Shown here piece after piece: positions 19,098 through 30,963 of a stretch of 64,000 bases of DNA. Numbering within the stretch: the first letter of the stretch is position 1; every line of letters starts with the position of its first letter. Both the position numbers and the translations under genes were made by a program. Below the pieces are notes generated by a model. The model searched no databases and had not been told where the DNA came from. It saw only the letters and a program-made list of their open reading frames with translations. This stretch comes from Amoebophrya sp. A120 (taxonomy: Eukaryota > Sar > Dinophyceae > Syndiniales > Amoebophryaceae), in contig CAJINV010000001.1 in the NCBI GenBank assembly GCA_905178155.1, positions 6,233,860 through 6,297,859 on the forward strand, in the 5' to 3' direction.

Positions 19098-22000
19098 ATG
19101 AACGTGCTTCAGAACATGCGTATGTGGTCCGATGCGGGCTTCACGGAGGACCAGAAGCGGAAGCAAAACGACCTGCTGGAAAAGTCGAAAGCGCAGCTTC
19201 CGAAGCTCGGCCGGGCGTTCGACTTGAAGCACGAGGAGGGTCTGAAGAACGCGTACATTTTGAAATCCCGAGCCAGCGAGGCTTCCACCCGCACTCCCTC
19301 CGCGCGCAGTGAGATCAGCTCCCGCTATCCCACGAAAAAAGTGTTACAGTTACACATTTGTAGTCAATTCAGCAACACAAATTTCTCTGCATGAGCGAGA
19401 AAACTTGTAATGCAGAAATCCTACGGGAAAACGCCTATGATACGAGGCTTCTATGAGTATCCGGCATGACAGAGCTTGTCTGTCTTGCTTGGCCTGCAAC
19501 GCAATGTGTAACTGTCACACTTTTTTCTTGCGATACCCGCCCGGCAACCTCCTCCGGTGTGATGAGCACGCGCGCAACGACCCCCGCCGGCGTCTCGATG
19601 AGTATGAGCCGCGCGTCTTCTTCGAGTCCGACGAAAATGGGAACGAGGAATAGTGGGGCGTTCGCCAGGTCGGGCTCCAGTTCGAGAATGCAAAGCGGAA
19701 TCAAACGAAGCACCACTGTCCAGGCTGTCGCAGTGGAGCACGAACAGTATGTGGAGCAAATGCAGGCCTTGGGAGTGAACACCGACACGGATGTAAGTCG
19801 GCCCGGAACTGCGCCCGCCGGCAGTATATTTGGCTCTCTCAGCATGAACGCTAACCCATCTTCAGGAACAACTTCTTCAATGCGCCCGGGGTCCAGCATG
19901 AACTACAGTAGGTCCTCTAGAATAAACAATTACAGCACCAGTATGACCGCGAGCCGGTCTCAGTCCGCTTCAACTCGCGGAGGCGCGTCCAGCAGTGCCG
20001 CGTCCATGAGGTACAATTTTGACGCAGAAACCTTGGAAAAAGCGGCGGCACGCCACGACCAGAAGCGGAAGCTGCGACTAGGCGGGCCACGGAACCCGCT
20101 TTTCGAGGGGCACTGGCAGGTGTTTAAGAAGCAGTCGGTGGTTTCTTTGGAGCGAGAATACAAGATCGCCAGTAAGAAAAAAGTGGAGGAACGGAAGATC
20201 GTGCGGGATGCGCATTACGCGTTGGAGAGCCGCGAAAAGGGGCTGAACATGCCTCCGGAGATGCCGAGCACCGCCCGAGAGATGGCGATCGTGCGCGCGC
20301 GTCGGTGGCGCGATGAGGTTATGCGGCGGCGGATCCGGGACGACGTTGCGTCATTGTTCAACATGAATGATTTGATGCGCGACTTCGAGAAACGGGTCAA
20401 GAAGGTTCGGGAGAAACTTCTGAAGGCCCAGCTCGACCCGCAGATAATGAAAATTGCGGAGGCGCTCGCCGCCGCGGTGCCCACCGCAAATACTGCGAGT
20501 ACACCAACCGCCAGCAGTGGGAATCTCCTTCGGTTGCTCCAGGGAGACGACGACGGCAGGAACGCAGAGTTCTTGGATTCCATCGCTCGGCAGTGGCCGT
20601 ACGGGTACAAAACGGAGCTGTTCAAGTGGCTCGGGCGGTTGTTCAAGGGCGTGATCGCCGTGGAAACCGGCAGGAGTACTAGCCAGGACGAAAACAACAA
20701 AGCGGTCGTAAAGCAGACGAAATCGGTCCTCAGTCTTTTGAAAGCGAATCCGAAGCACGCGGGGCAAATTCAGAAGCTGTTCGCGATCATCGACCGGCAT
20801 TTCTTGCCGAAAGAGGAGGAATACATCGAAGATATCGACGAAGAGGCGGAACTGCTGAAGAAAAAGGACTTCAATCTCGAAGCACGGTTAGATGTGAAGG
20901 AGAAGCAGCGCATCGACGACATGCTGGCGCTGAAGCTGGGCGTGCATGCACCGAGGTGGAAGGGTTTCGGCGAGCCGATCTACGGCAGTCCGCAGTTTTA
21001 CGGCCTAGCGCCCGAGCCGGAGCCGCCGGAAGCGACGCCGGTGGTGTTGTCCGACACGAAAGAGTTCGAAAAGCGGGGCTTGGAACTATTCCGCAGCAGA
21101 CTTACCAGCTTCGGCACGGCGCAGGACGAGCGCAGAAACAACCAAGAGAAGGCGCGCGACGTGTACACGCAACTGCAGGAGGAGTCCGATTTCTACCGAA
21201 ACAGGAAAGTGCCGCCCTGCGCGTGGAACGCGAACGAGACGCTGCTGGGTTCCGTGTGGTACGTGGATTTTCTCTGGGAGGTGCTGGAGAAAAAGTCGTT
21301 GCAACTAGAGCAAAAGAAGGAGTTCGTCCGCTTGATTGCGCAGCAGCGTGCCATCGCGCGACGCGACCGGGACGTAAAATCTACGGTGGAAAACGTGGAG
21401 CTGTTCCCCGCCCGGCAAACGATGTTGGAACCGCTCGCGAAGGGGAAAGAGGAGACGCACGAGGAGGCGCTGGAGCGGATCCAGGTCAACGTGGACCTGC
21501 AGCGGGCGCGGACGAAAAAGCAGCTGTACCTGCAGCGGAGGCGGTGCCAGACCTCGCTGGGCCTGCTTTTCAACCGAAAGATCGACATGCAGGCGCTCCA
21601 GGGGTACCTGGCCCGGAACAAGTTTGGGGACGTGGACCAGTTCCTCAAGAACTTCCGCGAGTCCCACCCGAACTACCACCGTCCAGAATCGGCGGGCGGA
21701 AGTCTCCCCGGCGCCGAGGAGTCGGTGTCGTACACGATGGGCAAAAACATCTACCGCAAGTTGCACGAGGGCATGGATCAGCTGAAAAAGTCGAAGGCCA
21801 TCCGGAAAGGAGCCGCGGGGGTATTGCAGCGGGCGCGGAAGCGCTCCAGCAGTCGCGACGAGGAAACGACCGGGGACGAGGCAGCGGGTGAGGACGCCGC
21901 GGATGTCGGTCCGATCGCAAAGAAAAAGTACATCAAATCAAAATTTTTTTATTCGTGACTTTTTTCACGTGCCTTCAGGTTCAGGTTGCTATGATTGTAT

Positions 22001-25000
22001 TTGTGTCACAGGCGACGGGGCTCTGCGCTCCGTAGTTTTGTAAAATTTCATTGAGCCGGCGAAGGACTAACTGGCAGCGTTTTCACTACTTTCAGGCGTA
22101 GCCAGGACAAGGCTGGTGCACGGTACCTGCAGAAGTCAAGTCTCGTCGTGCCACGCGGGATTGTGAAAGCCTTGGTGGAGAGCAAGCACTCTGTAATGGC
22201 GATGATGGATAGCGGCGAAGAGACACATGACATGAAGGACCACCGGCAGAAGCGGCTGCTGGCCATGCCGAAGAGTGACCCGGTTCTGAAACAGCACCTG
22301 GAACGCGTTTTCATGAAGGTCTTCGCGCAGGAGATGAAGGCACGATCGATCGTCTTGACCGAAAAGCAAAAGTCGGGGTCTCCGTCAAGCACCGCTGAGG
22401 TACGAAGAGGAAGAAAGCGCTTATTGTTATTTCAACAAGATATGAAATTTGATTGGTCTCGTCTCTACTTGTTAGTTTTGCTGGCACCACGCAATGTCTA
22501 CTTCTCAACTAAAATCAAAATGCAAATCAGATCTCCACCTCCAGCATCACTTCGATGTTGCACCAGCTGCGGCACCTGGACGTGTCCGAGAAGCGCATCC
22601 AGCAGTGCCAGCAGATGGGCCTCTGCAACAGCGACTCCATGACGTACGACGAGTGGACGCAGTTTTACAACATGTACTGCCACTTGGAAATTGAGGACCT
22701 GGCAGTTTTGTTCCACCAGGCTGTCCGCGCGCGCCGACTGCACTCCGCGGCCATGCGGGCCTTGATGGATGACAAGCCCGACCTCGAACCGGTTCTGGAC
22801 GTTAAGGGGTTCTTGGCGTTGTTGATGCGCGGAAACAGCTGGAGCTTGCTCGGGGAGTCGTATTTGAACGACCTTGTGGAGGCGATTCGCGGGATCTTCG
22901 ACGATTGCGCTCCAACTACGCACAAAGTACACGTGCTCCGCGAGGAGGAGGAGGACGAGGAGGACATGTTGGGCGCGAACGTGAAGCTGCCGACCAGTCC
23001 GTCTTCGCCCGGTGGAGCTAGTGGTAACGTTATGTCGTCTACATCCCCGGCGAGCAGCACCAGGAAGACGAATTTGCGTCTCGGTGGAGGCGCAGGGGAG
23101 GTTGATGCCACTGATGAGGACAACGAAGACGGCGAGGAACAACCGGATGGTGCGTCGAAGCAACCGACCACCGGTGCGGAGTACGCAATCTCTTCCACGA
23201 TGAACCGACCACCGGTGCTGAGCAAGCGACGAGACAGCAAAACCTTCGTGGACGAAAACACGGGCGAAGTGTTCGAGATCGTGGAGCTGCGGACGATCAA
23301 CTTCGGGCAGTTCGCGCGCATGTACTACTACGCGGTGAAATCGCACGGGTTCAGTAGGGACGAAATGTCGGAAATCGAAGACGCTTTTGAGAAATTCCAT
23401 GCGAAATTCCAGCTCGAGGCAGCGGAAATCTCGGACAAGGTGCGGAAGCAGAAAGAGAAAATCAGGTTGCAACGCCGGTTCCAGATGCAGAGCCAGATCG
23501 GGCTGGAGTTCGACCCGAACGCGACCGCCTCGGAAACGGAGGCGGAGTTGGAGATGCGCATGCTGACGCAAGAGGAGAAGCTGGAGCGCTGGGCGGTCGA
23601 GAGCAGCGAGCGTGCGGTGCTGATCAACGTGAAAAAGAGCATAAGGCCCATGCTGAATTGGCTCGGGTTTGCGGCAGAGGAGCTCCCCGAAAAAGAGATT
23701 GACAAGCGGTTGGCGCAGGTTGTCACGCACGTGGGTGCGCAAAACAAATTCGGTACCGTAGACCTGGATGGACCGATTGACTTGATGCGCAAGATGCTCG
23801 CGGAGGGAACGGTAGTACCCCTTCCGAAGAAGGAAAGCGAAGCCCTGGCGACAGTTGCGGAAGAGCAAGAAGTTGAGGACAAGGCGGACGCAGGTTCGTT
23901 CTCGCTATTTTGCTTTTGGTTTTGACTGCGTAGTTGCTCTTCGCCGCATAAGATTATCTCGTGGTTATGTGTACAACTAGGGTAAGTCTAAGTGTCGAAG
24001 TAGAAAAGCTGAAGGGAAAATATCTGCATCCTCATGATTACAGTCTACGGTCGTCGCCCCCAATCGGGGAACAAGCCTTCCAAGATCCAGGAAGCCAAAT
24101 ATCTGCCACCGGAGGGCTTCTGCTGGTTCACTTTCCCGCAGACGGTTTACGCTTTGTCCTTGTTCCGGGAGTACTTCGCGCAGTCCGTTTGCGACCGGTT
24201 TATGCAGGCGGACGTGGACGGATCGGGCGGGGTGGACAGCGAGGAGTTGGCGAACATATTGTCGGTGGTAAACCAGAGCAGCGTGACGCAGGAGTTCCTG
24301 CAGGATTTGTACACGGACATCGGGAAGGACCTCGACGACGAGTTAACGTTAGAGGAATTCAACGAGGTGTACAAGTTGTACCGCACGCGGGCGGGATTTT
24401 CCAACAACGAGATTGTCGAGTTCCACGCGGCCTTCGACAAGTTTGCCGAGCCATTGAGTAAGTTAAAGCGAATCGAGGAAACAAAGAAGACAAAGCTGCT
24501 GTCACTCGTCAACAAAACCGCACCGCCCGAGGGGTCTGGAATGGCGAACGGACATACGAACGGTGCCGGTGCTGCTTCTAACGGCGCGGCCAACGGAACC
24601 ACCGCGGCAGCCGCCAGCGCGGCAAGCAGCCCCGGAGAACAAGAAGCGGCGTCAGCAAGTCCAACCTCTCCGCAACAGCCAGCTGCCGCAGTTGAGCAGA
24701 CAAAGAGCCGCAGGACGACTGCCAGCTCCGGTCACCAGCAACAGCAGCAGAACAAAAAAACACCGGGCGCACGCGGCGCTGATTCAGCGACTTCGAGCGA
24801 AGATGACGAGCAGGTTCTGGCTGACATGCAACAGGACCCGAATCTTCGCGGATCGAGAAGGAGCAGTCTGGCGACGAGCATCAGCGCAGGCGGCGGCGAG
24901 TTTGGTGGGTCCAGACCAGGATCGCCCTCCGGCAGGCACGTGAGCATTATGGACGTTCCCGGGAGTCCTCGATCGAGAATGAGTGGCAAAGGGGTGACCA

Positions 25001-26522
25001 CCAGCCAAATTTTTGGCAGCGCGTCGGGTGCGGCCTTGCTGGATGATGAACAGGACCAGGCCTGGATTGACGACATGCTGTTCGATCCGGAGACCATGCG
25101 CACGGTGAAGGACAACAAAAGCACAAAGCACATGATGAAAATGGGCTTCATGAAGCTCAAATTCGCGCGCCACTTGCGGAAAGCGCTCCAGGCAATCCGG
25201 CAAAGACCCGCACACCTGCAGCACGGCGGGTTGCAGCAGGCGCGGCACGATGAGCGCGACCGGGGGAACATTCAAAATAAGCAGGTGCTGTTTCTTGCGG
25301 TTTCGCAACTCGACAAGGTGTTCCGGTGGCTGGGCTACGACGCGATGCCGGACTATTTGATCCGAAAATCGGCGGAACTGGGGATCGACTTCGCGGTGGA
25401 CCGGTATGACTTCCTGAAAATCGCAAAAGCGGTGAAGGACGTGATGCACATGTCCTTCTCCTTCCGCTGGGCCCAAATATCCCACCTGAACCCCTTGGAC
25501 AACCAACGGTATTGCACCTTCGCCAGCTTGACGTCGATGTTGAAGGGGTTGGGTTACGCGACGTCAGTGGCCATGGCCAATCGGGCGGCGCTGGAAACAT
25601 GTACAAGCAACGAACAGACTTTCATATTCCAGATTTTCTTTGTTGAAATTGAATTTTCATCATCTCAAGTTTTGTTTATGATTTTCAAAATAAAAATGAA
25701 ACGCAAAAAATAAAACGAGGTCCCGCTCTGGATTGGATTCTGAACCGCGAGAACATCGACCCCGGCACCCTTGCCATGATGACGGTGAGCGAACCCATCG
25801 CGTGGCCCACTGACTTGAGCATGGTCCAAAATGAGGAGACGCGAAAGATGCTAAAGACGAGGCAGCGCGTTACCCAGCAACGCGCGCAACTATTGAAGAA
25901 CCGCCGGAGCAGCAGCAGTAGTGCCAGTTTGGGCTCGCATGACTCTATGCCAGTCGCAGCAGCCGCAGCTGTTCCGGTAGAGTTAGCAGACCGAGTAGAC
26001 GGTGAAGATTCATTTGACGTCGATCGGCAAGTCACCGAGGAGGTGGATGACGAAAACGAAATTCCAGCCCATCTGCCGGTCTTTGACCCGCGCGCGACCG
26101 CAACGTCTGTGAACTTCGATCCGGTGAGCACGAAGCAGGATTTGTTCGAGACGGTGTTGAAAGACAAGTGGATGTCGGAAAAGCAGTGCCGAGACGCGTG
26201 CAGCGCCGCACGAAGAATGGCGAAAGAGAACTACCAAAAGTACAGCGGGTTCTCGGACGTGGAAGTACTGGAATTCAAGCAGCAGTTCATGCGGCACGCG
26301 GTGCGGGTGAGCGACTTGACCGAGGACCGGGCGCTCTTCGGGTTCGGCCTCCGGAAGGTGCTGCTGGACCTGTTCCCGGATGCCACGCGAGACCCCGCGG
26401 TACACGCACTCATGGCGGATGTGCTCGATGCGGTGGACCGGGACCGGTCGGGAACCATCGACTTCGCTGAGTACCTGCAAATCATGCGGGTACACACGGA
26501 CGCGAAACAGAATCTGTTGTAG
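19098..26522 (+). CDS. giant EF-hand, coiled-coil protein
   Basis: Six exons, 19098-19325, 19541-21927, 22096-22399, 22531-23893, 24044-25600 and 25720-26522, total 6,642 nt, or 2,213 residues. The first intron is an introner element (19326-19535); the others are GT-AG. Two canonical EF-hand loops are visible: one near residues 1484-1495 (DVDGSGGVDSEE), one near 2186-2197 (DRDRSGTIDFAE, close to the C-terminus). Degenerate EF-like helices appear between them. Long charged helical stretches fill exons 2 and 4, with Ser/Thr/Ala-rich linkers in between. This predicts a calcium-responsive structural or cytoskeletal protein. Giant EF-hand proteins are common in alveolates, but I cannot name an orthologue. 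The frame check across all six exons supports the model, including the non-canonical first intron. Confidence 0.85.
19326..19535. mobile_element. introner element in the EF-hand gene (TSD CCCGC)
   Basis: A 210-bp unit begins TATC and ends GATA, and is flanked by a perfect 5-bp duplication CCCGC (19321-19325 and 19536-19540). The ends are inverted repeats of about 35 bp. Both arms share GAAAAAAGTGT, then ACAGTTACACATT, with few mismatches. Removing the unit and one CCCGC joins ISSR to PATSSGV in frame. No register over the duplication gives GT/GC-AG. The inside holds one TGTCATGC octamer in reverse orientation near 19461. Confidence 0.9.
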
Positions 26523-27897
26523 GAGGATGTGGATGAAATCATGTTGCGTTCGTGATGGTGATGGAATCGGGAAAAAAACTCACGTTGAGCATGAGGCACA
26601 GAAGTAAATGAAATCGCTACCGAGGTGTACTAAGTTTTTCATGCAAGAAGATGAATAGATGATAGAACATACAAGGAGTACATGTGGAAGTACCGATGTT
26701 AATCGATGTGATTTCAGAATTTCAGTTTCGACTAAAGTTTCATTTATCAAAAGTCAAGCGTTCTCTGTATGCGAGTTTCATCTTAGATTCAGTTTCCTGT
26801 AATGTAGTTTTACGAAAATATGCACAATGCGATCGAAATACACGTAATCGTAATACTAGTTGTGTCAAGAACTGTATAAAATTTTTGTGATGTTTGGTCA
26901 TATTCATAAACTGTTTTGTTGTCGTTTGTGGTGCTTGTTGTACTTAGGTTTGTGTATCATACTGCTTTCCCTGGGACTTCTGTAGATCGTCGCACTTTTT
27001 TCTGTACACTAGAGCGATTTGCACGCTCCGCGTTAGCGCGTAATATCATTTGTAAAATTCAAAATACAACGAGGAGGAGGAGGACGCAGATGAGATCCAT
27101 TTGAAGGATCAGTAAAGCCTCAAATAAGCCAAACTTGCAGTTGCGCTTTGGCAGTTCTATCGGATGTCAACATAGAGATACTAGTGCGACGAGGAGCGAA
27201 TGCGAAACGGGAGCACTTCACGGAGTGAATAGGTACAGACGCACTTGGATCTTGGAGTGCGTGGGGGGAGGCTTTAACAGGTTGTCCAGGTGTAAAACAA
27301 GACATATGTGGGACGAGCGCAGTTCAGTTTCTATTTCATCTCCTGTCATCAAAGTTGCAAGCTCCGGCCGTGCATCAAAGACAAAGAAAAGGAAGGTGAC
27401 AATTATGCGGAATGAAGAAAAAATAAAAAAGTAAATGACCACGGCAAGAGCGACAAAGATCCAACTACTTTCCTTTTTAGTTCATGAGTAGAGGTAGCAA
27501 CATCATCAAGGAAGTGTATGTTTGATGTGACACTGACATGATGGCGCCGACGAAATCTTAGTGGTTCAGTGGACAAGCTCCTGTACCGCGACTCCTTCTT
27601 GGTTGATCCTCGAAGGCTTCCGAGGACAAGATGGCGGACGATTCGGCACAACACCCCGCCTATCCAACTAAGCCTTGCCTCGCCCCCGCACTCGACTTCT
27701 ATAACCACGGCTCGAAAATCAAGATGCAGATGAAAAAAAGCAGAATGTCAAGATGCCATTGAACAATCAATGGCCGCACCACAGTTAGAGGTACTGTTAG
27801 TGGCATGATCGGCTGTCAGCTGCATGCCCGAATAAAATAGCCACAAGTGGGTGCGAGGGTAGGGGTTTTGATTGACTTGGATACCGCCGGGAGCACG
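26523..27897. other. intergenic, no gene supported
   Basis: About 1.4 kb, mostly AT-rich. Short open frames (for example 27135-27434) lack coding character. Its 3' part may hold the leader of the bestrophin-like gene, whose frame is open from 27847 but has no ATG before 27898. Confidence 0.45.
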
Positions 27898-30800
27898 ATG
27901 CTCAATAAGATGACAGCGGAAAAGGTGCCCGCTCGGCAAAATGCGGAGCGGAAAATGGAGGATGGCAGCGAGGTGAGCTCGAGTTTTTACATGGGGGAGT
28001 TTGAGGTGTACGGCACCATGGATGAACCTTTGTCGAAATACGGTCCCCACACGCACTTCAACTACAACCCGATAGCCTTAGCCAGTCCCTTTGTCATATG
28101 GGAGTGTCAGGATTGAAATCGTCAAAGTTGAAATGATTTGTCATGCATAATTTATGCAGAGGACGCATTTTTCTTATTAAAATGCGATGCAAAAAGTGAC
28201 TCTATTGCAGAGGACGCACGGAAGGCAGATTATAGTCCTGGCAAGGGTCAAAAGGTGGACTGCTGACTTGCATGACAGAAGGCAGCTCTTTTGCCCTAAA
28301 CCGCGTGACAGACTCGCTTCCAGGACCGCGAAAATTTGTCATGCGCCGACTACAAACTGTAGGTCTAACTGGTATCGATTTTATGCATGACAAACTATTT
28401 CAACTTTGACGATTTCAATCCTGACACTCCCATATGTCATCGGACGGGTCGCACACACCATGTTTGCCAGCTGGGAAGTCTGGAAAAACGTCTTGATCGT
28501 GTGGACGTACTAAGATGATTTTTTCTGTTTTTATTAAATTCTCGGCCCGGGGCCGGCGCCGGGCACGAATATGATCAAGAACCATCTTCAACATAAGAAA
28601 ATAGTTGATATGGACGAGACGGATTCCCAGCATGCATAGTACGGTTGTGATTTTGTTTTTGATAAAACTAACTAAAAAGATTGATCAGGGAAATGAAAAG
28701 AGAAAAAAAAACCGCAGTATCATGGTTTTTGCCGCGGTCACAACTGCCATTTTGACGAAGGACCCGAAGCTATCAAATGCAAATATGTCTGGGTCCTCTG
28801 GGACATTGCAAGATTTGTCATGCTATAGTCTGGCGTGACTCTGAGCTCTGCATTGCATGGCCGCGGAGAGCTCCTCCTCCCTGTCATGCAAAAACGCAGT
28901 TGCTCATGCAGAACACGCAACTCAGAACCATGAAAAAAACTTGTCATGCTTGGCAGCGCATTATAGTGAGCTCACTTCTCCCTTCCTTGCGTCACAAGTT
29001 TCCACACCCAGACATATTTGCAATGCATAGAAGCACGCACAGGATCACGAGATCTTGGACAAGATAATTGCGTTTTTCCGAGCTTTCATTGCGTTTATGT
29101 TGGGTTTATGCAATACAAATTTCCCGTACATGTACAACATGCATCAGAAATTTCACAACCTTAGGAGTAGAAGCAATTTGTCATGCTGCTGAGAATTTAA
29201 GGAAAAGTTTGTCATGCAGAGACCGCATCTCTATGTGTACGGGAAATTTCCTGTGGATAGGGTTTGTACGTGTCCCACGCCGCTGGGAGGTTCCACACCA
29301 TCGTGAACGAAATCATCAACTTATTCGACCACATTCGACAGCTGCAAACGGACTTAATCATGTACGGTGTCCCGGAAAAGGAGCTGCATATCGTGAGTGA
29401 TGTTGTTCAACATTTTCAGCTTATTTAGAAGCTTTTTATCACGAACACGATGGCGCTTGTTGAATTGCATCGTGCTGCTCCCAACTGAAGATTGATGGTC
29501 AGTTATAAACTAACTCAAACATCAATACAATATCAATCTACAACAGATCGAGCGGTACGGGGTCCTCTCCATGCGCATCTTCCACCAAGAGCTGAAGGAA
29601 ATCCACAATGACCCGCGTATGCGGAAGCAGGAGTGGAGCTATTTTTTCGACGATCTGGAGGAAAAGGGGTACCTGCAAGAGAAGGCGGAGAGAACGAGCC
29701 TCGAGAACAATCTAGTTGAGTCCAACGCGGACTGCTCCACGCTGTGCTACCTGTGGATCCAGAACCTCCTCATGCGGCTTGCAGTGGATGGCTACGTGCC
29801 GCCGCCACCATCGCCATCATTCAACCAGCTAGTAACCGAGGGGAAGCGCCAACCGCTGGCAAGTATCCAGCTGTGCAAACAGCTCACCGCGTTTCAGATG
29901 CCGTTCGGGTACTACATAAGATGACTTCTGCGTAGATATCGTTTGATTCATCTTCGAGTTCAGCGAATTACATCCAAGAGCTCGTGGTTTAGTTAGAAAA
30001 AGACCTGCTGGAGAAATGTGTTCATGCTAGTACACCAGCGTTGGCATGGAGTTTCAGTTACAGGATGCTGCACCCGCTCCTGACCAAGAATAAATTGAAA
30101 ATCATTTCAGCTACGCCCACATGCTAGCAGTGTTGATCCACTTGAACAACTGGCTGATGGGTCTTTCCGCCGGAGTGGCCATGGGCCTATGCATTTTGCA
30201 AAACAGCCGCATCGCTTACACGCATCTTGACATGCTCATGCAGGCGTATCAATACATAAAATTGAGTGCTGGGATGACGATGAACATGAACTCAAGTAGC
30301 GAATAAACGCTGGAGAAAGGAACAAGGGCATGCAGCCTTGTTCATCATGGGATGCCATAAGAAAATCTTAGGGAGGAAAAACAAGGAAGCAGTTTTCTTG
30401 AAAATAAAATTATCATGTCCACGAAGAATAAATGCGGCAGTTTTGCAAAGGATAAGGCTTTAACGTGAGCAACTTTGCGCGACAACTGTTCAAGGAACAT
30501 CGTTTTCCGATGACTCCGATAACGAATATCTCGGCCAAGTTCCTGTACGGGGGTCTCTTCCCCTTCTTCTTCCAGGGCTTCTTGCTTTCGGCGCTGATGA
30601 TGTCGTCGCCGTCCCTATCATGAGGAAAAAGAACCCCGTGCCAGCCCCGTGCCCGTACTTCTAAAATACATTGACGCTTATCATGCTGGATTAACGATTA
30701 GCAAGCTTTAGCAAGAAAACAAATGCAGCAGCAGATGCATAAGCATCTGGATTGGTTGTTCTGGCTGCGTCGGGACTGCCGCGGGTTTTTCCTTTTGATA

Positions 30801-30963
30801 GTCCCACCATTTACCGATCGCCCAGATGATCCGCACTCTGGAGCACGACCTGCTCGCGCAAGAGCACATCGCGAAGCACCCGCACCTGTGGGATCGCCCC
30901 TACCTGAAGCCGCCCCCGGAAGACAAGAAGAAAAAAAAGAAGGATGACTCGGAAAAAAAGTAG
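27898..30963 (+). CDS. bestrophin-like anion channel (nine exons, four introners)
   Basis: Exons 27898-28096, 28440-28506, 28718-28770, 29035-29106, 29265-29392, 29547-29908, 30111-30265, 30457-30615 and 30806-30963 sum to 1,353 nt, or 450 residues. Four introns are introners; the others start GTACTA, GTGAGT, GTACTA and GTGCTG and end AG. Predicted membrane helices include VLIVWTIMVFAAVTTAIL (exons 2-3), IIAFFRAFIAFMLGLYVS (exons 4-5), MLAVLIHLNNWLMGLSAGVAMG (exon 7) and FLYGGLFPFFFQGFLLSALMM (exon 8). The FMLGLYVS...R block resembles the bestrophin FxLGFYVxxxxxRW segment, and the end is a charged cytosolic tail (RTLEHDLLAQEH...KPPPEDKKKKKK). I infer a bestrophin-family channel; the fold is likely, the ion unknown. 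It could be another multi-pass family. Confidence 0.7.
28097..28434. mobile_element. introner element 1 (TSD TGTCA)
   Basis: A 338-bp unit starting TATGGGAGTG and ending CACTCCCATA, with perfect TGTCA duplications at 28092-28096 and 28435-28439. The terminal inverted repeats are identical over about 38 bp and continue, after a two-base mismatch, to about 54 bp. Four TGTCATGC octamers (both orientations) lie inside. Excision with one TSD joins PFV to IGRVAH in frame. Confidence 0.95.
28771..29029. mobile_element. introner element 2 (TSD GAAGC)
   Basis: A 259-bp unit starting TAT and ending ATA, with perfect GAAGC duplications at 28766-28770 and 29030-29034. The inverted ends share TGCAAATATGTCTGGGT (17 bp) after a short mismatched tip. 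At least three TGTCATGC octamers lie inside. Excision joins TKDPK to HAQDHEILDK in frame. Confidence 0.92.
29107..29259. mobile_element. introner element 3 (TSD GGGTT)
   Basis: A 153-bp unit starting TATGCAAT and ending GTGGATA, with perfect GGGTT duplications at 29102-29106 and 29260-29264. The inverted ends share AAATTTCCCGTACA. Two TGTCATGC octamers lie inside. Excision joins FMLGL to YVSHAAGRF in frame and completes a predicted membrane helix. Confidence 0.92.
30616..30800. mobile_element. introner element 4 (TSD GTCCC)
   Basis: A 185-bp unit starting TATCATGAGG and ending CCTTTTGATA, with perfect GTCCC duplications at 30611-30615 and 30801-30805. The inverted ends are weaker than in the other elements (TATCA..AGGAAAAA..CCC shared). 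Excision with one TSD restores the frame into SHHLPIAQMIRTLEHD. No copy of the octamer was found, only the similar ATCATGCT. Confidence 0.82.

Noticed and set aside
22498-23868. 456-codon minus frame
   Set aside because: Exact shadow of the EF-hand gene's fourth exon; the plus strand has the splice sites and phase agreement.
28776-29027. AATGCA as the target duplication of introner 2
   Set aside because: That register leaves a TAG directly after the join. The GAAGC register gives TAT...ATA ends and an open frame.
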